Positions 1 to 8,863 of a stretch of 64,000 nucleotides of DNA are shown here, one piece after another; the first letter of the stretch is position 1, and every line of letters starts with the position of its first letter. Below the pieces are notes generated by a model. It worked only from the letters and a program-made list of their open reading frames with translations. It was not told the origin of the DNA and did not search any database. Both the position numbers and the translations under genes were made by a program. This DNA is from Demequina sediminicola (GTDB lineage Bacteria; Actinomycetota; Actinomycetes; Actinomycetales; Demequinaceae), in contig NZ_BBRB01000001.1 of assembly GCF_000975055.1 (NCBI RefSeq), forward strand, positions 689,751-753,750, read 5' to 3'.

Positions 1-2
1 TG

Positions 3-1022
3 GAAGCTGCCATCGCCGCCTACCCACAGCTCAGTTCCACCGGCAAACCTGGCTCGGTCCTGACCACATGGGGCATTAGCCGCGATGTGCTCAACCCGTC
101 GCACGAGAATGTCGAGTTCTTCAAGAACGTGCTGGACGAGGTCATGGAGATTTTCGATTCCGTGTTCATCGGCATCGGCGGAGACGAAGTGCCCACCTCG
201 GCGTGGAAGGCCAATCCAGACATCGTGGCGCACGCCGAATCGTTGGGCCTGAACAGCGTCTCCGATCTGCACGGCTGGTTCCTTGGTCAACTGGCGACGC
301 ACCTAGAGAGCCATGGCCGACGTGCAGTGGTGTGGGATGAGGGCCTCACCGAGCACCTCCCACGCAGCGCCGTCGTCACGTCCTGGCGCGGCATCAACGC
401 TGGTGCTGTGGCGATCAAGAGCGGTCACGACGCCATCATGGCTCCCGAGCAGGTGCTCTACCTGGACCACCGCGCGTCAGAACACCCCGACGAGCCCATT
501 GCCGTGGGTTTTGCACGCACCATCGAGGACGTCTTGGCATTTGACCCGCTGCCCCCCGAGGTCATTGCCGCTCACCCAGAGTTGGAGTCCGTGGAACGGG
601 CCGATGCCGTGGCTCCGTTCCCAGGCGACCGTCCAGTCGCAGACGAGGGTGAGCAGGGCGCACTGTTGGGCGCGCAGGCACAGGTGTGGACGGAGCATTT
701 GGACAGCCCGCGCCGGGTGGACTACGCCACGTGGCCGCGGCTGGCCGCCGTTGCGGAAGCCCTGTGGTCCCCGCACATTGACCGCTCCCCGGGCACGGAT
801 GCGTCACGAGGCTTTTTGGAGCGTTTGCGCCACCACCTGCCCATCTTGGATGCGCTCGGCATCGAGTACCGCCCGCTCGATGGTCCGCACCCGTGGCAGA
901 CGCGCCCAGGCATCACCACCTACAAGCGCGACCTGGCCAAGGAGATGGAGTTGGCCGGCTGGACTGGAGCCGGCGGTTTCCGTGAGGACGAGGACGGCAA
1001 CGAGTACACCAACTCGATGTAG
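3..1022 (+). CDS. beta-N-acetylhexosaminidase (GH20), C-terminal part
   Basis: The reading frame is open from the first complete codon, so the gene starts before the window and only about the last 340 residues are present. The segment TWGISRDVLNP followed by IGIGGDEVPTSAW is the GH20 active-site region; the Asp-Glu pair of GGDE (bases 183-188) is the catalytic dyad used for substrate-assisted cleavage of terminal GlcNAc/GalNAc. A later VWTEHL...YATWPRLAAVAEALW block is also typical of the family barrel. It probably removes N-acetylhexosamines from chitin or glycan oligomers. The missing start prevents judging signal peptide or location. Confidence 0.92.
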   Translation, partial: EAAIAAYPQLSSTGKPGSVLTTWGISRDVLNPSHENVEFFKNVLDEVMEIFDSVFIGIGGDEVPTSAWKANPDIVAHAESLGLNSVSDLHGWFLGQLATHLESHGRRAVVWDEGLTEHLPRSAVVTSWRGINAGAVAIKSGHDAIMAPEQVLYLDHRASEHPDEPIAVGFARTIEDVLAFDPLPPEVIAAHPELESVERADAVAPFPGDRPVADEGEQGALLGAQAQVWTEHLDSPRRVDYATWPRLAAVAEALWSPHIDRSPGTDASRGFLERLRHHLPILDALGIEYRPLDGPHPWQTRPGITTYKRDLAKEMELAGWTGAGGFREDEDGNEYTNSM

Positions 1023-1073
1023 CCGCTTCCAGGTTGGACGTGACATAGTCGCAGGTCTATGAGGTCGCGCGAC

Positions 1074-1079
1074 TAGGCT
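1074..1079 (+). promoter_or_regulatory. Probable -10 box of a leaderless antiporter transcript
   Basis: TAGGCT lies 7 bp before the ATG at 1087 and no Shine-Dalgarno sequence is visible. This is the spacing seen in actinobacterial leaderless genes; no convincing -35 is visible. Confidence 0.45.
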
Positions 1080-1086
1080 CCCCCTT

Positions 1087-3015
1087 ATGACTTACGCCAC
1101 GACGATCGTCGTGATTCTCGCGGCAGGACTGACCGCGCAACTCATCGCGGCCCGAGCACGCATCCCCGCCATCATCGTGTTGATTGCCACTGGTCTGATC
1201 CTGGGCCCCATCACTGGGTTCTTGAGTGTCCCCGGCGGCAATACCGAGGTCTCCGCTCTGATTTCACTGGGTGTTGCCGTGGTCCTCTTTGAGGGCGCCA
1301 TGGATCTGCGGTTCGGCGAGGTCGAGCGGGTAGGCAAGGGCATTCGCCGCCTCACCATTTTTGGGCCGCCGGTCGCGATGGTGCTGGGCTCACTGGCTGC
1401 ACATTATGTGGGCGGGCTCGAGTGGCCGGTGGCGTGCGTTCTGGGCGCGCTCCTCGTCGTCACTGGACCCACCGTGATCATTCCGCTTCTGCGTCAGGCG
1501 CGACTCAATCAGGAATCCGCGGCCTTGTTGAAGTGGGAGGGGATCATTAATGACCCCATCGGCGTGCTCCTTGCGCTGCTCACCTTGCAGTACTTCCTGA
1601 TTGTCGACGCCGAAATTGCCCCTGACTTGGGGGACATCGCACAAGCCATTGGCGTGGCATCGGTGGTCGTGACACTCGTGGGAGCTGTCCTCACTGCGGT
1701 GGTTCTGGGATCCCTCGCCGGGTTTGGCATTGGCACAGTGTTCCGTCGAGGCTGGCTTCCCAATCACCTCAAGTCGCCACTGTTGCTGGTGTTGGTACTG
1801 GTGGTCTACTCGGTTTCGGACATCGTGGTGCATGAGTCCGGGCTGCTGGCGGTGACGCTCATGGGCATCATCTTGGGCAACATGAATTTGGCTGAGCGCG
1901 ACAGGCTGCTGGACTTCAAGGAAGGCATCTCCGTTGCCATCCTGTCCGCGCTGTTCATCATCATTCCGGCACAACTGGAACTCAGCCAACTGCTGCTGAT
2001 CGACTGGCGGATTGTCGCGTTCGTTGTGGTGTTGATGTTTGTGGTGCGGCCTTTGACCATCGCGCTCGTCACGATCAAGTCACCGATTCGTTGGCAGGAT
2101 CGGGTGCTGTTGGGATGGATTGCGCCCCGCGGAATTGTGGCGGCAGCCACGGCGGGTGTGTTTGGTCCGGAACTCATCGAGGCGGGGTACGAGGACGGCG
2201 ATGTCTTCTTGCCGACGGTGTTCTTGGTCATCATCGTCACGGTCATCGCACACGGCTTCTCCATTGGATGGCTGTCGCGCAAACTTGGCCTCTCGACGGG
2301 ACCGCCTAACGGCTTGCTCATCGTGGGAGCGTCCCCGTTCTCGGTGTCGTTGGCGAGAGCAGTTGCGAAGCTGAAGGTCTCTGTACTGGTCACTGACATT
2401 TCGTACCAGCGTCTTCAGCCGCTGCGGATGGCGTCCGTGCCGGTCTACTTTGGTGAAGTGTTGTCCGAGGACGCGGAGCGCGAGATGAGCAAGCGCAGCC
2501 TCAGTTACATGCTGTGCGCGTCAGACAACGACTACTACAACGCGTTGGTGAGTCGCTCGCTCGGCCCCGACTTTGGGTATCACCGGACGTTCCAACTACC
2601 TCCGCAGTCAGAGTCCGCTGACGAGGACAAGCAACTCACGTTCCAACGTCGCGGCTCCTATGCGTTCAACGGCACGTGGGACTACTTTGACCTCAACGAC
2701 CGCGTGGCCTCGGGATGGTCGATTCATACGACCAAAATCACCGAGGGCTTTGGCTGGGATGCGTGGCAGCAGCGGCAGGCGGAACGTGGTGTTGATTGGA
2801 TGCTGGTGGGCCAGGTGTCACCGGTTGAGGGGTTGCGGCTCTACGCCAACGATCAGACCTTTGAGCCTGAGGCGGGCTCGACGTTGCTGTTCTTCGCTCC
2901 CGATCACTCCAAGCGCGAGCGGGCGGCAGAGCGTGAGGCGGCGACGGGGGCTCAACGCGTCGTCAAGCCAGCCGATGGTGGGGCATCGTCGAGCGCTCCG
3001 TCATCTCAGGAGTAG
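1087..3015 (+). CDS. Na+/H+ antiporter (CPA1 family) with cytosolic regulatory tail
   Basis: 642 residues. The first ~400 form about 12 hydrophobic segments of the sodium/hydrogen exchanger fold. The block GPTVIIPLLRQ...KWEGIINDP contains the acidic Asn-Asp membrane motif expected for cation exchange, and RPLTIALV and APRGIVAAATAG are conserved later. From about residue 400 a soluble region begins with GLLIVGASPFSVSLARAVAKL, a Rossmann-like TrkA-N/RCK-type nucleotide-binding motif. The family swaps external H+ for Na+ or K+ to control pH and salt; the tail suggests nucleotide or redox gating. The gene stands alone and converges on the MFS gene 10 bp downstream. Confidence 0.9.
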   Translation: MTYATTIVVILAAGLTAQLIAARARIPAIIVLIATGLILGPITGFLSVPGGNTEVSALISLGVAVVLFEGAMDLRFGEVERVGKGIRRLTIFGPPVAMVLGSLAAHYVGGLEWPVACVLGALLVVTGPTVIIPLLRQARLNQESAALLKWEGIINDPIGVLLALLTLQYFLIVDAEIAPDLGDIAQAIGVASVVVTLVGAVLTAVVLGSLAGFGIGTVFRRGWLPNHLKSPLLLVLVLVVYSVSDIVVHESGLLAVTLMGIILGNMNLAERDRLLDFKEGISVAILSALFIIIPAQLELSQLLLIDWRIVAFVVVLMFVVRPLTIALVTIKSPIRWQDRVLLGWIAPRGIVAAATAGVFGPELIEAGYEDGDVFLPTVFLVIIVTVIAHGFSIGWLSRKLGLSTGPPNGLLIVGASPFSVSLARAVAKLKVSVLVTDISYQRLQPLRMASVPVYFGEVLSEDAEREMSKRSLSYMLCASDNDYYNALVSRSLGPDFGYHRTFQLPPQSESADEDKQLTFQRRGSYAFNGTWDYFDLNDRVASGWSIHTTKITEGFGWDAWQQRQAERGVDWMLVGQVSPVEGLRLYANDQTFEPEAGSTLLFFAPDHSKRERAAEREAATGAQRVVKPADGGASSSAPSSQE

Positions 3016-3025
3016 GCCACCAGGG

Positions 3026-4711
3026 TCAGGCGAGCTCCGGGTTTTGCCTCGCGGCACGACGCACCATCAGTGATCCACCCAAGCCGATGCTGAGGAAGAC
3101 TGCGGCGACAAGGAGTGACGCTCGGGTCGCGTCGGCGAATCCGTCCTCGAGGCTTTCCACCACGTCTGGGGTGGCTTCACCCAACGGTGAATCGGTGCCG
3201 AGGTCACGACCTTGACTGATGATGGAGCCTGCAGAATCAGCGGTGGCATCGGTGAGTTGCTGAACTTCCGGGTCAGGCAAAGCGAGCGGTTCGAGTGATT
3301 GCGGCACGGTTGTGGCGAGTGCGGCCGCGAGCGCCGCGCCTACCACGGCGGTTCCGAGTGCAGAACCCACTTGGCGGGCCGTGGACTGTGCGGCGGACCC
3401 CTCACCGGACTGCTCGGGTGGGACTTGGCTGAGGGTTGTACCGGTCAGTTGTGCGGACGCGAACCCGAGTCCGGCGCCGTACACCACCAGTACTGCGCCA
3501 AGCGCCCAGGGGCTGACGCCTGCGGTCGCGATCCACGCCACGAGCAGAACACCGATGACCTCGAGCGACAGACCCAGCACGACCACTTGAGGCGCACCGA
3601 ATTTCGCAGCGACGTGACGTGCGGATGCTCCTGACACGAACGCTCCGAGCGCCATGGCCGCGAGCACGTAGCCGGCGCCCATCGTGGACAGTGCCAGGAC
3701 GTTCACGAGGAACAGGGGGAGCACAAAGATGATGCCGAACTCACCGACCGCAACAGTCATCGCGGTCAGGTTGCCCCACCGGAATGTCGGCAGGCGGAAC
3801 AGTGTGAGGTCAAGCAGTGCGAGGCGGCTTCGGCGGGCTTGGCGCTTCTCGTTTGCCACAAACAACGCGAGCAGCAGGAAGCCGACGACGAGGGCAACGG
3901 GAACGATGGAGATGGGAGCAGTCTGGGGCCACGTCCAGGGGCCGATGTCGAGGTCGGCAGTGGCGTTCCACCAGCCGAACGTTTGGCCTTCGATCAACGC
4001 GAACACAATGAGCCCAAAGCCGAGTGCGGACGTGACGAGGCCTGCGATGTCGAAGCCGGGCTTGAGTGTGGAGATCTTCGTTTCTGGGACCCAGAGGAAC
4101 ACTCCAATGAGCACGATGGCCGCGACCGGCAGGTTCACGAGGAAGATCCACGGCCACGTGAAGGACGTGGTGAGCCAGCCACCCGCGAGTGGTCCGAGGG
4201 CTGCGGCACCGGAGATGACGGCACCCCAGATCCCGAATGCGGCGGCGCGGTCTTTCCCTCGGAAGGTGGCATTCACTGTCGACAGGGTGCCGGGCAGGAT
4301 GGCGGTTGCACCTAGGCCCTGCACCAGGCGACCCACGATCAAACTGCCCGCGCTATCCGCGCTCGCGGCAATGAGTGAGCCGATGAGGAACAGGATGACG
4401 CCCACGGTGAGGATGCGTCGCCGTCCTAGCCGGTCTCCGAGTGAGCCAGCGGTCAGAAGGAACGCGGCGAGGACCACGGCATAGGACGCGGACACCCATT
4501 GGGCGTCGGAGAGGTCCATCCCGAGGTCCTGCACGATGTCGGGGATGGCGACGGCCACAATGGTGCCGTCGATCACCACGAGCGAGAGAGCAAGGGCGAG
4601 GACTATCAGTGACCGCCAGCGGTTCGCGTGTGCCTTGGAATCGACGTCGGGCTCGCCAGCCGTGTTGTCTGGGGGTTCGGGCGCTGGGGTGCGGGGCGTA
4701 TCGGAGGTCAC
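3026..4711 (-). CDS. MFS drug:H+ antiporter, DHA2 (EmrB/QacA) type
   Basis: 561 residues with about 14 membrane segments, the DHA2 topology. WVSASYAVVLAAFLLTAGSLGDRLGRRRIL carries MFS motif A (GDRLGRRR), and RLVQGLGATAILPGTLSTV and GPLAGGWL match family positions. A hydrophilic N-terminus of about 30 residues precedes the first helix, and the last helix is preceded by an extracytoplasmic loop of about 80 residues (LPDPEVQQLTDATADS...). It is expected to export hydrophobic or cationic compounds with proton antiport. Substrate unknown; no regulator gene is adjacent. Confidence 0.9.
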   Translation of the reverse strand: MTSDTPRTPAPEPPDNTAGEPDVDSKAHANRWRSLIVLALALSLVVIDGTIVAVAIPDIVQDLGMDLSDAQWVSASYAVVLAAFLLTAGSLGDRLGRRRILTVGVILFLIGSLIAASADSAGSLIVGRLVQGLGATAILPGTLSTVNATFRGKDRAAAFGIWGAVISGAAALGPLAGGWLTTSFTWPWIFLVNLPVAAIVLIGVFLWVPETKISTLKPGFDIAGLVTSALGFGLIVFALIEGQTFGWWNATADLDIGPWTWPQTAPISIVPVALVVGFLLLALFVANEKRQARRSRLALLDLTLFRLPTFRWGNLTAMTVAVGEFGIIFVLPLFLVNVLALSTMGAGYVLAAMALGAFVSGASARHVAAKFGAPQVVVLGLSLEVIGVLLVAWIATAGVSPWALGAVLVVYGAGLGFASAQLTGTTLSQVPPEQSGEGSAAQSTARQVGSALGTAVVGAALAAALATTVPQSLEPLALPDPEVQQLTDATADSAGSIISQGRDLGTDSPLGEATPDVVESLEDGFADATRASLLVAAVFLSIGLGGSLMVRRAARQNPELA

Positions 4712-4747
4712 GCTTCGACACTAGCCGAGGCGTGACCTCCGAGAGCT

Positions 4748-5425
4748 CTAGCCCTGTGCGGCTTGCGTGAGGATGTCGCTGTACTGCTCGGTTGCGGCGG
4801 CACCGGGGATAGCGAAGCGCTCTCCGATGACGGTGAACGGAACGCCCGTGGCGCCGAGTTCACCCGCCTGCTGGTGCTCGGCTTGGACGTCCTCAGCGAA
4901 GTCGTCGCTGGCCAGGATGGCGAGCGCGGCGTCGCGGTCCATTCCTGCCTGTGCTGCGGCATCGGCAAGGTCCTCGTGGCTTGCCAGATCGAGCTCGCCG
5001 GAGAAGTGGCCTACCTGGATGGCGTGACGCACAGCCAGTCCGAGGTCGTCGGCAGCGGCTACCAAGCGGTGGGCATCGGCGGTGTTGGCCACGATGCGGT
5101 TTTCAACGAAGGGCAGGCCCTCGGCCTCAGCCATCGCGGCGAGCTGCTCGTGCTGCTGGTGGAGCTGGTCGGCACCGGCGTTGAACTTGCGGCCCAGGTA
5201 TTCCTGGACGGGTTCGCTGGTGGTGCGGTTGGGGTCGAGTTGGAAGGCGCGGGGAATGATCACCACGGGGGCGTCGATGGCGTTCGCGGCTGCGACAAGG
5301 CGGGCTTCCCCGATGTAGCAGTAGGGGCACACGATGTCTGCCCAGGCGTCAACGCGCACGGCGGTCACGGCGCCATCGGGTGAAGTCACGTCGTTTGTTG
5401 ATGTCACGTCGTTTGTAGATGTCAT
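4748..5425 (-). CDS. DsbA-family oxidoreductase, FrnE-like
   Basis: 225 residues. VDAWADIVCPYCYIGEARL places a CPYC redox pair at Cys33/Cys36 at the start of a thioredoxin fold with the long helical insertion of FrnE/polyketide-type DsbA proteins; FTVIGERFAIPGAAATEQY with cis-Pro before VP-F-T is the conserved C-terminal block. There is no signal peptide, so it is probably cytoplasmic and acts as a thiol-disulfide oxidoreductase or isomerase. The N-terminus contains a duplicated six-residue unit (TSTNDV twice) made by an 18-bp tandem duplication; a later start cannot be excluded. Confidence 0.88.
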   Translation of the reverse strand: MTSTNDVTSTNDVTSPDGAVTAVRVDAWADIVCPYCYIGEARLVAAANAIDAPVVIIPRAFQLDPNRTTSEPVQEYLGRKFNAGADQLHQQHEQLAAMAEAEGLPFVENRIVANTADAHRLVAAADDLGLAVRHAIQVGHFSGELDLASHEDLADAAAQAGMDRDAALAILASDDFAEDVQAEHQQAGELGATGVPFTVIGERFAIPGAAATEQYSDILTQAAQG

Positions 5426-5465
5426 AGTGCGTCCAACAGTATGTGCGCGCTCGTTGTTCCGTGCG

Positions 5466-7457
5466 TTAAAAGATCTCGGTGTCGAATCCGTCCGAGTCTT
5501 TCGAGACGCCCACCATGTCCGCCATCACCCGGTAGGCGTTGGCGATGGTGGTGAGGACGGGAGTGGCGCCGCCGTTGGACACGTGAGTGGCCGCGTCGAC
5601 CACACGCACGTTCTCGTGTCCCCAGACTTTGCCCCAGCGGTCCACGACCGATGTCTCGGGGCGTTCGCCCATGCGCGCGGTGCCAGCTTGGAAGCGACTC
5701 ACGATGGGGCCACCGGAGCCACTGCGTGGGTCGATGCGCACCACTTGCGAGGCACCTGCTTCGTGGAGCCAGCGGGCGGCTTTGCCTGACATGAAGTTGC
5801 GGATGCGCTTGTCTTGCTCGTGCAGGTCGCCGTGGAGCCGCGGCCGCGGCAGTCCCCAGTCGTCGGTGCGTCGCGGGTCCAAGGTGACCCGGGCATCGGC
5901 TGTCGGTACCTCATGGGCGGTGGCCATGATGCGCTGCATGCGTGGCATGAGTCGTGCGAACCGGGGCATGAGGTCTGGCCCGGCGAAGGGGAGGAGTCCG
6001 GCGCCTTGGAGTTGCCGGAGGGCCGATGCCGGTGTCGGCACGTAGTCGTTGGCGAGGATGCCGCCGCCCACAAGGTCTTTGTTGCCGTGGCGGAAGTCGG
6101 CGGTGGCGATTCCGGCTCCGGGCCCGAGGAGGTCGGTGACGGCGTCCTCGAAGATGCCAATGGCCCCCACTTGAGCTTGGCCTTGGAGGTAGCGGCCTAC
6201 TTGATCGTGGTTGTTGCCGAGGCCGTCGGGTTCGCGGGTGGAGCGGGAGCTGAGAAGGATGCGGGCGCTTTCCACAGCGCCTGCGGCGATCACGACTTCG
6301 CTGGCTTCGATGTGTGATTCCCAGGGGCCACGCTCATCGACGCCTCGAATCACCGCGCCAGTGACGGTCCCGTCGGCGGACGTGGTGAGCTCGGCAACGC
6401 GTGCGCCGATGACAAAGGAGGTGCGGCCAGTGCGTGCAGCGCGCCACAGTGCGGTGTTTTGCGATCCGGATTTGGCGCCCACGGGACACGCGAATCCCAG
6501 GCATTGCGAGCATCGGACGCATGCGGCGCGGCCGCGGTACGGCTCGGAGTTGATGAGCATGGGCGTCGGCAGCGTGCGCCAGCCCAGGGTTTTGGCTCCG
6601 GCCAGAAGGGCCGATGCCGGGCGGGTTCGCGGGAGCGGCGGGAGTGGGAACGGGACGGATCTGTGGCCCTCGGTGCCTTCGGGGCCGGGGGCACCGCTGA
6701 CACCCCATTCGAACTCGGCGTGGGCGTAGTACGGCTCCATCTCGTCGTACGTGACAGGCCAGTCGGCTTGTCCTGTGCCTTCGGGGGTGCCGTAGGTGCT
6801 GGCCATCGCGAAGTCTTGGGGAGCGAAGCGCCATGCTTGGGCACCATAGACGCGGGTTCCGCCGCCAAGTCCGAAGGCGCTTGCGCCCCAGCGAGGGTCG
6901 CTGGGCCCCACCAGGTCGGGGTCGGAGACTCCGACGCTGCTGTGGGCGTTGGGAGAGCGCAGATGGTCGCGCGCGAGTTCTCCGGTGGGGGGCGCTCCAC
7001 CGCGTTCGACGACCAAGACGCTGCGTCCAGCTTCGGAAAGTTCTTGGGCTGCCACGCCCCCACCGGCACCCGAGCCGACGACGATCGCGTCGTAGCGCAC
7101 GTCCATGCTGCGTGGGTCAATGATCGCGGCGACCACCTCAGCGGGCATGTCTGAACCCTCGGGCATGGGGTTCACGGACTGGGTCCACCCGAGAGCCCGC
7201 CAGGACTTGGGGTGCGTGACGGCGACTTGGCCGACCAGGCCGGCGAACCAGCGGACGTCCCGGTCGTCGGCTCGTGAAGCCAACTCCTCGGGCCGCATGC
7301 GCGCTGCGAGAGCAGCAAGTCGCTCTTCCCATCCTGCGTGATCATGCTCCAGCACCATGCGCAGGCGTTGTACTACGTCGTCCCCCTCGGACGACGGCCA
7401 GACGCCCTCAGGCATCACAGCGGATGCCCATTGGGCAAGATCCACAGCCGTTGTCAT
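5466..7457 (-). CDS. GMC-family FAD-dependent oxidoreductase
   Basis: 663 residues. An N-terminal region of about 110 residues precedes the FAD dinucleotide motif VVGSGAGGGVAAQELSEAG (GxGxxG at 128-133). Near 313-324 four cysteines (CVRCSQC...C) lie in a segment common to actinobacterial GMC and cholesterol-oxidase-like enzymes, and VSRFQAGTARMG...VDRWGKVWGHENVRVVDAATHVSNGGATPVLTT is the C-terminal GMC signature. The N-terminal extension resembles the small subunit of membrane sugar dehydrogenases, which would suit a fused alcohol or sugar dehydrogenase. Substrate and electron acceptor cannot be told. Confidence 0.87.
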   Translation of the reverse strand: MTTAVDLAQWASAVMPEGVWPSSEGDDVVQRLRMVLEHDHAGWEERLAALAARMRPEELASRADDRDVRWFAGLVGQVAVTHPKSWRALGWTQSVNPMPEGSDMPAEVVAAIIDPRSMDVRYDAIVVGSGAGGGVAAQELSEAGRSVLVVERGGAPPTGELARDHLRSPNAHSSVGVSDPDLVGPSDPRWGASAFGLGGGTRVYGAQAWRFAPQDFAMASTYGTPEGTGQADWPVTYDEMEPYYAHAEFEWGVSGAPGPEGTEGHRSVPFPLPPLPRTRPASALLAGAKTLGWRTLPTPMLINSEPYRGRAACVRCSQCLGFACPVGAKSGSQNTALWRAARTGRTSFVIGARVAELTTSADGTVTGAVIRGVDERGPWESHIEASEVVIAAGAVESARILLSSRSTREPDGLGNNHDQVGRYLQGQAQVGAIGIFEDAVTDLLGPGAGIATADFRHGNKDLVGGGILANDYVPTPASALRQLQGAGLLPFAGPDLMPRFARLMPRMQRIMATAHEVPTADARVTLDPRRTDDWGLPRPRLHGDLHEQDKRIRNFMSGKAARWLHEAGASQVVRIDPRSGSGGPIVSRFQAGTARMGERPETSVVDRWGKVWGHENVRVVDAATHVSNGGATPVLTTIANAYRVMADMVGVSKDSDGFDTEIF

Positions 7458-7513
7458 GTGCCCAGCCTAGGTGCTTCCAGGAGTGACACTGTCGCGCGTC
7501 CATTCACCATAGA

Positions 7514-7577
7514 TGTAAAGAATGTTTGACACGGGCTCGCCGCAAGCCTATGGTGAGTATGTCAAGAATGTTTGACA
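7514..7577 (+). promoter_or_regulatory. Promoter with two palindromic operators
   Basis: A strong promoter is visible: -35 TTGACA at 7526-7531, a 17-bp spacer, and -10 TATGGT at 7549-7554. Two copies of the same dyad sit on it: TGTAAA-N6-TTGACA at 7514-7531, covering the -35, and a perfect TGTCAA-N6-TTGACA at 7560-7577, covering the expected start point. They are 46 bp apart. The arrangement suits repression, most simply by the XRE protein encoded at 8565, third gene of the same operon. Confidence 0.75.
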
Positions 7578-7620
7578 TCTCACACGAGGGTTTGCAGTTC
7601 AGTCAGTCCAGGGAGACAGC

Positions 7621-8061
7621 ATGCGCAGCACCGACGTATCTTTCGAGGAGCGCCACACAGCCATCGGGCTCGTCATCGCAGTGGCGGCTGTCGCCGTGTA
7701 CCTCGTCGTGGTGACGATCCGGGCCATCACGGACGGACTAGCCCTCACCGACGTCGCCTGGCAAGGCCCCATGCTCGCCTGCATCGGCATCGGCGCCGGG
7801 TTGTACGCGGCCGTCTACGCCTCCCTCTGGTGGCGCCGACGTTCAGAGACCTTGACCGACGAACGGGACGAACAGATCCGCGCTGCCGGCGAGGAATCAG
7901 GCTCAGCTTTCACTGGCCTTGCCATCGTGGCAACCCTCGTGATGCTCGCCCTCGACGTCGACACCTTCTGGATTGCTCACGTCCTCCTCCTTGCCTCCTT
8001 CGCCGGAGCACTCACCCAGTCCGCCACCGTGTTGGCCGCCTACCGCGGGAGCATCGCATGA
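7621..8061 (+). CDS. Small membrane protein, first of two tandem paralogues
   Basis: 146 residues, predicted four membrane helices in two pairs: about residues 14-35 and 48-66, then about 97-113 and 118-139. The middle loop carries TLTDERDEQIRAAGEESG, the DERD-type signature of DUF2178-like membrane proteins that are usually encoded beside a small XRE regulator. First gene of the operon behind the operator-bearing promoter; its stop overlaps the start of the next gene (ATGA). Function unknown. Confidence 0.8.
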   Translation: MRSTDVSFEERHTAIGLVIAVAAVAVYLVVVTIRAITDGLALTDVAWQGPMLACIGIGAGLYAAVYASLWWRRRSETLTDERDEQIRAAGEESGSAFTGLAIVATLVMLALDVDTFWIAHVLLLASFAGALTQSATVLAAYRGSIA

Positions 8062-8564
8062 ACGCCACCTGTGAACCCTCCTCCCCCACATCCATGCCAG
8101 ACGATGCCCCGGTACCCATGACAAGCGAAGAACGCGGAGTCTGGGTATTCCTCATCACCAACCTCGCAGCCGCAATCGCCTACGGGTTCGTCATCGTGCC
8201 CCGCGCCCTGTCGCAACCCATCGACGAGGTCTCCTGGGTGACGCCAATGCTGTGGGCAATCGGGTTGCAGATCGTGGGCACTATCGTCGGCTCCATCGTG
8301 GCGGCAATCGGCTCTGCGGTTGGGCAGACCCTGCGGGGAGGCACCATCGAGCCCGATGTCACTGACGAGCGAGACAAAGAGATCGCACGCCAGGGATCAC
8401 GCGTGAGCTACGCAGTCCTGGGTACCGGCACCCTTGCGGCCCTCATTCTGGCCATGCTGAGCGCCGACACATTTTGGATTGGCAACACCATCTTCGCGTT
8501 CGGCGTGGTCGGCAGCGCCGCCGAAGCCATCGTGAAGATCCGTGCCTACCGGTGGGGGGTGTAA
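8058..8564 (+). CDS. Small membrane protein, second tandem paralogue
   Basis: 168 residues with four hydrophobic helices and the loop DVTDERDKEIARQGSRVSY, aligning with DERDEQIRAAGEE of the preceding protein; both then continue with (A/V)DTFWI. The two proteins are clear paralogues made by tandem duplication, and the second has a longer polar N-terminus (an internal ATG at 8118 is an alternative start). The ATGA overlap upstream and direct TAA-ATG abutment downstream mean translation of all three genes is coupled. Function unknown. Confidence 0.8.
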   Translation: MNATCEPSSPTSMPDDAPVPMTSEERGVWVFLITNLAAAIAYGFVIVPRALSQPIDEVSWVTPMLWAIGLQIVGTIVGSIVAAIGSAVGQTLRGGTIEPDVTDERDKEIARQGSRVSYAVLGTGTLAALILAMLSADTFWIGNTIFAFGVVGSAAEAIVKIRAYRWGV

Positions 8565-8792
8565 ATGACTCGCTCCACACGCGTCACCAACTCCATCCGC
8601 CAACTCCGCGCCGAGCGCGGCGATGTCACGCAAGCAGAACTCGCATCACGCATCGGCGTGACACGACAAACCATCATCGCCATCGAACAAGGGCGCTACT
8701 CGCCGTCACTTGAGATGGCCTTCCAGATCGCGCACGTACTCGGGGTGCCGCTCGATCAGGTGTTCCAGTACCCCGACGCCGCACAGCACTAG
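8565..8792 (+). CDS. XRE-family transcriptional regulator (small HTH)
   Basis: 75 residues, almost entirely one Cro/CI-type helix-turn-helix: IRQLRAERGDVTQAELASRIGVTRQTIIAIEQGRYSPSLEMAFQIAHVLGVPLDQVF. This is the YozG/YgzD-like minimal class that usually represses its own operon with neighbouring membrane proteins. The ATG follows the preceding stop without a gap. The two dyads at 7514-7577 are the natural operator candidates. The inducing signal is unknown. Confidence 0.92.
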   Translation: MTRSTRVTNSIRQLRAERGDVTQAELASRIGVTRQTIIAIEQGRYSPSLEMAFQIAHVLGVPLDQVFQYPDAAQH

Positions 8793-8863
8793 CACCTCTC
8801 CACCACCCACGGCCTCACCATGGGCCCTGTTTGCCGTCCCCACATTCACTCGAAGGAGTCGTC

